DNA of 64,000 nucleotides from contig JANOQZ010000021.1 of NCBI GenBank assembly GCA_031415055.1, positions 62,001 through 126,000 on the forward strand, written 5' to 3'. Position numbers and translations under genes: made by a program. The notes below the pieces were generated by a model. It was not told where the DNA came from. It saw only the letters and a program-made list of their open reading frames with translations, and did not search any database. Position 1 is the stretch's first letter. Each line of letters opens with the position of its first letter. This document shows positions 59,024-64,000 of the stretch, piece by piece. Source of the DNA: JANMOK01 sp031415055. GTDB lineage: Bacteria; Pseudomonadota; Alphaproteobacteria; Rhodobacterales; Rhodobacteraceae.

Positions 59024-60325
59024 TCAGCGTTTTATGTTGGTCGTTTCCTGTAGCATTTCGTCAACAGTTTGGATGATCTTGGCATTGGACGAATAGGCGC
59101 GTTGGGTCTGAATCAATTGCGTTAATTCACCGGCGATATCCGTGGTTGATTCCTCGCGCGCAAAACCGATCGTTTCGCCGGTTGGCCCGTCACCTGCGTC
59201 CCAAAGATAGAAGTCGCCGCTGTCGGGCGTGACGCGGAACGCTTGGTTGTCAAGCGCGGCCAAGCCATTAGGATTGGGAACGTCGGCGACAGGTATTTGA
59301 TAAATTACGCGGGTTAGACCGGTGTCAAATACCGCCTGAAGAAACCCGTTTTCGTCAATTTCTATTCCCGACAAGTTCCCAACCGGTGTGCCGTTCTTGC
59401 TGATTGCAACGGGGGCAAATTCCGCCGAAAGTTGCGTCATATGAGTGTTAGAGCCGGGTTCGCCGATATCTAGGGTCATCGGGCCACCTGCGACCGCTAT
59501 GTCAATTTCGCCGGTCGTCGCGTTGTAGCTTCCGCCGGAAACTGGTGTCACGTTCAACAAGGTGCCGCCAGAACCGCGTGTGCCATCAAATTCCAACGTA
59601 AACTGGGCAACGGGCGTGGGTCCGCTGGCATCATCAATTATTTGCATGGTCCAAAGGTTTGATGAGCCGGAAAGTGGAACCGTAGGCGTGTAGACAATCG
59701 TCATCGTTTCGGAGGCGCCCAAATTGTCAAAGTACTCAATGGATATTTCTAGAGGAGTGCCCGACGCGCCTGCCTGAGTCGCGGTGGCTGGCAAATTGAC
59801 CCCCAAACTGACGTCAGTGGTTGGGTCGGCGGCATATTGGTTCAGTGATATTGTTACCGGCTCCAGCGCGACCGCAGAATCGCGCGGATAAATGGGCAAA
59901 GTTCCATCTGTGTTGGCTGGCCAGCCAAGCAACACCAACCCGCTAGGCGTGCGCAGGATGCCTTGATCGTCGGGCCTAAACGACCCGGTCGTCGTTAGCA
60001 TGAAGGGCCGTTCACCCGTGGTGTCGTTAAGGGACGAGGCTGTCGTCACCGGCAACATGCCCCTGCCGCCAATGGCGATGTCTGTGGGATTGGACGTGGT
60101 GATGAGCGAGCCGCTTTGGTCCACCAAACGAAATGTGTTCGTTCGCACCCCGCCCGCCACATAGGAACCGGCGCTTTCCGTCAGCACGATGGACGCAAAA
60201 TCTGCAACCGCGCGCTTGTAGCCAAAGGTAGCCGAATTGGCGATATTGTCCGAAATGGTGGCCAAACGGCTGGCATTGACGCTCAATCCGGCGACGCCCA
60301 CATTCAGGGAAGAAGAAATTGTCAT
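59024..60325 (-). CDS. flgE: Flagellar hook protein FlgE
   Basis: 433 residues. The N-terminal segment is VGVAGLSVNASRLATISDNIANSATFGYKRA, with a large variable middle and a C-terminal LTQLIQTQRAYSSNAKIIQTVDEM. It polymerises into the hook, whose length is set by FliK. The ATG at 60325 lies 88 bases after the motB stop; that gap holds a CtrA-box-like sequence, so flgE probably starts its own transcript. Confidence 0.95.
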   Translation of the reverse strand: MTISSSLNVGVAGLSVNASRLATISDNIANSATFGYKRAVADFASIVLTESAGSYVAGGVRTNTFRLVDQSGSLITTSNPTDIAIGGRGMLPVTTASSLNDTTGERPFMLTTTGSFRPDDQGILRTPSGLVLLGWPANTDGTLPIYPRDSAVALEPVTISLNQYAADPTTDVSLGVNLPATATQAGASGTPLEISIEYFDNLGASETMTIVYTPTVPLSGSSNLWTMQIIDDASGPTPVAQFTLEFDGTRGSGGTLLNVTPVSGGSYNATTGEIDIAVAGGPMTLDIGEPGSNTHMTQLSAEFAPVAISKNGTPVGNLSGIEIDENGFLQAVFDTGLTRVIYQIPVADVPNPNGLAALDNQAFRVTPDSGDFYLWDAGDGPTGETIGFAREESTTDIAGELTQLIQTQRAYSSNAKIIQTVDEMLQETTNIKR

Positions 60326-60381
60326 GCACTGGTCCTTGGGAAATATCTCCCTCTCGCTTGGCCAATGTCGTGCATTTTTGG

Positions 60382-60397
60382 TTAAGGTCTGGCTAAC
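60382..60397. promoter_or_regulatory. CtrA-box-like sequence upstream of flgE
   Basis: TTAA-N7-CTAAC lies 57 bases before the flgE ATG, within the 88-base gap after motB. It differs by one base from the CtrA consensus TTAA-N7-TTAAC. A similar sequence lies before fliF. Confidence 0.35.
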
Positions 60398-60413
60398 AAA
60401 TAAAACTTTTCGT

Positions 60414-61250
60414 TTATTCTTTCGGACGATTGCTGCGCAACAACGTGATTTCGATCCGGCGGTTGCGTGCCGCCATCGGATTGTCTACCGCAAGACTGCG
60501 GTCCGCTTTGCCAGAAATCCTTTCAAACCGTTTCTCGGAAACGCCATATTCCAATAGCATCTGGCGCGCCCTCTGCGCCCTATCTGACGAAAGCTCCCAA
60601 TTCGGATTGCGACGCACCACAATGGGAACGGAGCTGGTATGACCAGAAATCGCCAACGAATTTTTGACCATGCCAATGGCGACAGCCATCATTTTTAACA
60701 AAGCGGTCATCTTTTCGCTTGGTTCGTCAGAATCGCCGACGAACAAACTAGCGTTTTCTATGTCGAATATTTCGATAATCAAACCCTCATCGGTAACACG
60801 TGTTCTAATGTGCTCAAGAAGTGCATTGTCAATCGAACTCTCGCCCGAATTGGCGCTAAACAACGATTCAATGGCGGCCAAATTGGCATCGTTGTTGGCA
60901 TCTTCTTCGGGTTGGTCAGTTTTCATGGAACCGGTTGTCCCAGTCGCTTGTTTTTCAGACGACGGTCGCGCCTGCGTAGCGCCCGAACCATTTTGCGCTT
61001 CGGAATCTTCGGCATACATGCTGCTGCCGTTAAAGTTCCCGTTGCCTCCACCCGAGATCTTGCTGATTGGAATTGTCGGGCTAAAATAGTCGGCAATGCC
61101 TTTCCGCTGTTTTTCGGTGGTCGCATTCAGCAACCACATCAGCAAGAAAAACGCCATCATCGCGGTCACAAAGTCGGCATAGGCAACTTTCCAAGCGCCG
61201 CCGTGGTGACCACCACCTACAATAACCTTCTTACGCTTGATAATCGTCAA
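60414..61250 (-). CDS. motB: Flagellar motor stator protein MotB
   Basis: About 278 residues. The single membrane helix carries the proton-binding Asp (AYADFVTAMMAFFLLMWLL), preceded by VGGGHHGGAWKV. The long linker is Ser/Gly/Asn-rich. The C-terminal OmpA-like peptidoglycan-binding domain has ISGHTSSVPI, SSDRAQRARQMLLEYGV and NPMAARNRRIEI. The start is uncertain (TTG at 61250 or 61308-61310) because no ATG fits. MotA is encoded separately at 49198. Confidence 0.93.
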   Translation of the reverse strand: MTIIKRKKVIVGGGHHGGAWKVAYADFVTAMMAFFLLMWLLNATTEKQRKGIADYFSPTIPISKISGGGNGNFNGSSMYAEDSEAQNGSGATQARPSSEKQATGTTGSMKTDQPEEDANNDANLAAIESLFSANSGESSIDNALLEHIRTRVTDEGLIIEIFDIENASLFVGDSDEPSEKMTALLKMMAVAIGMVKNSLAISGHTSSVPIVVRRNPNWELSSDRAQRARQMLLEYGVSEKRFERISGKADRSLAVDNPMAARNRRIEITLLRSNRPKE

Positions 61251-61420
61251 GCCAGCGCCATCGCCCGCCAAAAAGCACCTCACCGTCCCCAGCGGCAAAT
61301 TGGCACGCAACGGTTACCGGGAAATTAGCAAATTTGTCTAATTGCCGACAATTCAATTGAAATGCGCTAGGAAGTTGTCAATTCGACGCGAGATGCTTGA
61401 CAAGTTAACCCATTGTGAAA

Positions 61421-61452
61421 GGCTGCAATTCGTCAGCTATCACAATGCAGCC
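61421..61452 (+). promoter_or_regulatory. Leader inverted repeat upstream of the peptide-binding protein gene
   Basis: GGCTGCA (61421-61427) and TGCAGCC (61446-61452) form a perfect 7-bp inverted repeat. It lies 19 bases downstream of TTGACA (61397-61402), a good -35 hexamer. The -10 at the proper distance is poor. It may be an operator or an mRNA hairpin. Confidence 0.3.
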
Positions 61453-61485
61453 GCGTGATGGGGCCCCTTTGAACGGAAGATTTGC

Positions 61486-63063
61486 ATGAAACGCTTTTTG
61501 GTCGTCACGGCTGCGCTCATCGTTAGTTGGCCAGAGGGAAGCGCGGTCAACGCAGATTCGTCGCAAAATGTCCTTCGCTGGACCAGTCAGGGAGACGCCT
61601 TGACCCTAGACCCGCATGCGCAAAATGAAGCACCAACGATTGCGATGTCGGGGTCAATTTACGAACGACTTGTCAATCGCGACCCCGCCTTAAACCTGAT
61701 CCCCGAACTCGCCACCGAATGGAAAGTCGTTGAACCCAATACCTGGCAATTCCAACTACGCCAAGGCGTGAAGTTCCATGGTGGCGAGGATTTTACGGCG
61801 GACGATGTGGTTTTTTCGATTCAGCGTGCTAAAGCCGAAAGTTCGAATTTCAAAGAGCAGGTTGAATCGATTGCCGAGGTCGTCGTTATCGACGATTACA
61901 CAATTCAGATTGTCACAACTGGCCCCAACCCAATTTTGCCCAACGAACTGACCTCTGTATTTATCATGGATAGAGGCTGGTCAGAAACAAACGGTGCGAA
62001 TATTCCGCAAGATTATTCAGTTAACGAAGAAACTTTTGCTGTCAAACACAGCAATGGAACCGGCCCTTTCATTTTAGAAAGCCGCGTGGTCGACGAACTG
62101 ACAGTGCTGAACGCCAACCCAAATTGGTGGGGCAAAGCCGTCAGACCGGGCAATATCGACCGGCTTGAATATCGACCGATCAAGAATTCAGCGACGCGCG
62201 TGGCGGCGTTGTTGGCGGGCGAGGTGGACTTTGTGCTCGACCCGCCTTTGCAAGATCTCAATCGGATTGATGCAACTGAGAGTCTGTCTGTGCAGACGGT
62301 TCCGCAAATTCGTACGATTTTCTTTGGTATGGATATGGCGAGCGCCGAGTTGCGCAGTTCTGACGTCAAAGGTCGCAACCCATTTGCAGATTTGCGCGTG
62401 CGGCAAGCGATGAATTTGGCGCTCGATCGCGAAGCGATAAAAGCCATTATTATGGATGGGATGAGCTTCACTGCCGGAATCGTGACGTCTCCAGGGGTGC
62501 ACGGCTACACTGCTGAATTGGATAGCAACGAACCGTTTGGCCTCGAAAAGGCCAAGACGCTGCTCGCGGAAGCTGGATACCCAACTGGCTTCTCGGTTCG
62601 CCTAGATTGCCCGAATGACCGCTACATCAATGATGCAGCAATCTGCGAAGCTGCGGTTGCCATGTACGCCAAGATTGGCGTGAACATTAGTCTGGAAGCG
62701 GTTTCCAAAGCACTGCACTTCCCAAAAGTGCAAGACAAACAGACAGATTTTTACCTGCTCGGTTGGGGCGTTCCAACTTTGGACAGTCTTTATGCTTTTC
62801 AATATTTACTCGAAGGCAGCGGCTCTTGGAACGCGACCGGCTACAACAATGATCGTGTGAATGAGATAACGTCGCTGATATCCACTGAAGTCGACCAAAT
62901 GAAGCGCGACACCCTCATCGCTGAAGCTTGGGCCATTGTAAAAGCCGAAGCCCCCTATATTCCGATTCATCATCAGGTGCTGGCTTGGGCGATGTCTGAC
63001 CGGCTCACTTTCCCGATTGCAGCCGACGACATCCCGCGATTTGCTTATGCTGAATTGCACTAA
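61486..63063 (+). CDS. ABC transporter substrate-binding protein, peptide/nickel (SBP family 5) type
   Basis: 525 residues. A signal peptide ends near VNADSSQ. The family-5 fold begins NVLRWTSQGDALTLDPHAQNEAPT, with the typical YERLVNRDPALNLIPELATEWKV and FTADDVVFSIQRA. It would bind peptides or glycosides in the periplasm for the permease encoded next. The ATG at 61486 has GGAAG upstream. The ligand cannot be deduced. Confidence 0.92.
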   Translation: MKRFLVVTAALIVSWPEGSAVNADSSQNVLRWTSQGDALTLDPHAQNEAPTIAMSGSIYERLVNRDPALNLIPELATEWKVVEPNTWQFQLRQGVKFHGGEDFTADDVVFSIQRAKAESSNFKEQVESIAEVVVIDDYTIQIVTTGPNPILPNELTSVFIMDRGWSETNGANIPQDYSVNEETFAVKHSNGTGPFILESRVVDELTVLNANPNWWGKAVRPGNIDRLEYRPIKNSATRVAALLAGEVDFVLDPPLQDLNRIDATESLSVQTVPQIRTIFFGMDMASAELRSSDVKGRNPFADLRVRQAMNLALDREAIKAIIMDGMSFTAGIVTSPGVHGYTAELDSNEPFGLEKAKTLLAEAGYPTGFSVRLDCPNDRYINDAAICEAAVAMYAKIGVNISLEAVSKALHFPKVQDKQTDFYLLGWGVPTLDSLYAFQYLLEGSGSWNATGYNNDRVNEITSLISTEVDQMKRDTLIAEAWAIVKAEAPYIPIHHQVLAWAMSDRLTFPIAADDIPRFAYAELH

Positions 63064-63120
63064 GTTTCAAACATCGGTTGGCCTGAAAGCTTTCGGGCCA
63101 CTTTTCGAAAACGTACGATA

Positions 63121-64000
63121 ATGGTCGGCGCGGTTTTGCGACGTCTATTGCAATCGACACTCGTTCTGCTCGTAGTTTCATTCATTTCATTTTTGGTTTT
63201 TCGATTCGTTGGCGATCCAGTTACCGGCCTTTTGGGACAGGATTCTTCGCAAGCCGATCGCCTCAGTATACGCCGCGCGCTGGGACTGGATGACAACTTT
63301 GCCGTTCAATTCGCGCGTTTTGTTGATCACGGCATCCACGGCGATTTCGGTCTGTCCTATCGCCTGCAAGAGCCAGTGTTGCCGTTAGTTTTGTCTCGCT
63401 TACCTGCAACCCTCGAACTCGTTTTATTGTCGGCGGTCATTGCCATAGTGTTAGGCTTTGCAATCGGTTGCTATTGCGCAGCTCATCCCAACCGTGTCTC
63501 TGCGAAACTCGTGTTGGCTGCATCCTTGATCGGCATCAGTTTGCCAACATTTGTGTTGGGTCTCGCTTTGATTTACATATTTTCCGTTGAATTGCGCTGG
63601 CTTCCGTCTTCAGGTCGTTCAGTCACGGAATTTGCGGGTTACAAGACTTCCCTTCTCAGCAGCAGTGGCTGGCGCTCAATTATATTACCGGCTTTCGCAC
63701 TCGCACTTTTTCAAATTTCGACGATTTCGCGCCTTGTTCGAAGCGAAATGCTTTCGGTGATGCAAAGCGAATATATACGATTTGCCCGGGCGCGCGGACT
63801 TTCGGAAAGCAGAATTTTTGTCAATGCACTGCGAAATATACTGGTGCCCACGATCAACATCGTGGCCGTCAACATCGGTGGATTAATCGCGTATTCGGTT
63901 GTAACCGAGACAATTTTTCAGTGGCCGGGAATGGGGTTCTTATTCATTCAGTCGGTAGATTTCGCTGACATTCCAGTTCTGTCGACCTACTTGGTCTTGA
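63121..64000 (+). CDS. ABC transporter permease, DppB type (3' part cut by window edge)
   Basis: The frame is open from the ATG at 63121 to the window end (293 complete codons). It has an N-terminal membrane helix followed by a variable loop, then the DppB-type membrane domain (LSRLPATLELVLLSAVIAIV) and the EAA-like loop YIRFARARGLSESRIFVNALR. It is the first permease subunit of the importer fed by the preceding binding protein; further subunits should follow beyond 64000. The ribosome site is weak, and the gap to the binding-protein gene is 57 bases. Confidence 0.9.
   Translation, partial: MVGAVLRRLLQSTLVLLVVSFISFLVFRFVGDPVTGLLGQDSSQADRLSIRRALGLDDNFAVQFARFVDHGIHGDFGLSYRLQEPVLPLVLSRLPATLELVLLSAVIAIVLGFAIGCYCAAHPNRVSAKLVLAASLIGISLPTFVLGLALIYIFSVELRWLPSSGRSVTEFAGYKTSLLSSSGWRSIILPAFALALFQISTISRLVRSEMLSVMQSEYIRFARARGLSESRIFVNALRNILVPTINIVAVNIGGLIAYSVVTETIFQWPGMGFLFIQSVDFADIPVLSTYLVL

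Noticed and set aside
60793..60802. AACACGTGTT palindrome in motB as a second parS
   Set aside because: Only the CACGTG core agrees with parS; the flanking bases differ.

Overview
The window reads as an alphaproteobacterial chromosome or chromid segment, most likely from Rhodobacterales. The evidence is the smo-type polyol operon, the FlbT/FlaF flagellin control pair, a muramidase-less FlgJ beside a separate lytic transglycosylase, a MotE-like protein, a VPLPA-CTERM-type exosortase, and a flagellar gene order of the Roseobacter type. Base composition is moderate, and many genes appear to start at GTG or TTG. I cannot name the genus. No tRNA, rRNA, CRISPR array, insertion sequence or prophage was recognised.

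Region 1 (1-5567). It opens with the 5' part of an ABC ATPase gene and a PotD/PotF-like binding protein, both on the minus strand. Next come two divergent secreted proteins of unknown function, each with a Gly/Asn-rich low-complexity segment. The second lies just upstream of an OmpR-type response regulator and a histidine kinase.

Region 2 (5662-18558), sugar and polyol use. It holds a GH13 alpha-glucosidase, a mannitol-dehydrogenase-family enzyme, a SorC-type regulator, and a smoEFGK-smoS-mtlK operon ending in a HAD phosphatase-FGGY kinase fusion. A perfect 16-bp ParB site (parS) lies inside the mannitol-dehydrogenase-family gene, in an AT-rich patch.

Region 3 (18563-28847), cell surface. 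It has dTDP-rhamnose genes rfbCBDA, a Wza-type export protein, a putative outer-membrane barrel, a PrsT-like TPR lipoprotein, an exosortase-EpsI fusion (XrtD type) and an ExoY-like priming sugar transferase. No sorting substrate and no elongating glycosyltransferase is present here.

Region 4 (29261-61250), a nearly complete flagellar cluster in several divergent operons. The parts are: lytic transglycosylase-flhA-fliR-flhB-FliJ-like; fliL2-flgH-flgA-flgG-flgF-fliQ-fliE-flgC-flgB; fliI; DUF1217-flbT-flaF-flagellin; flgN-like-flgJ; fliK-flgD; MotC-like-motA-motE-DUF6468-fliL; fliF-fliH-fliN-fliP; and flgI-flgL-flgK-flgE-motB. Genes for FliG, FliM and FliO, the regulators and chemotaxis are not in the window. 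Sequences resembling CtrA boxes precede fliF and flgE.

Region 5 (61486-64000). A peptide-type ABC importer begins here with its binding protein and a permease that runs off the window.

The items most worth checking are the parS inside a coding sequence, the HAD-FGGY fusion, the two Gly/Asn-rich secreted proteins beside a two-component system, the NPLH motif in FlhB, a 71-codon frame after fliP with no standard start, a perfect palindrome in the flagellin leader, and the compact exosortase locus.
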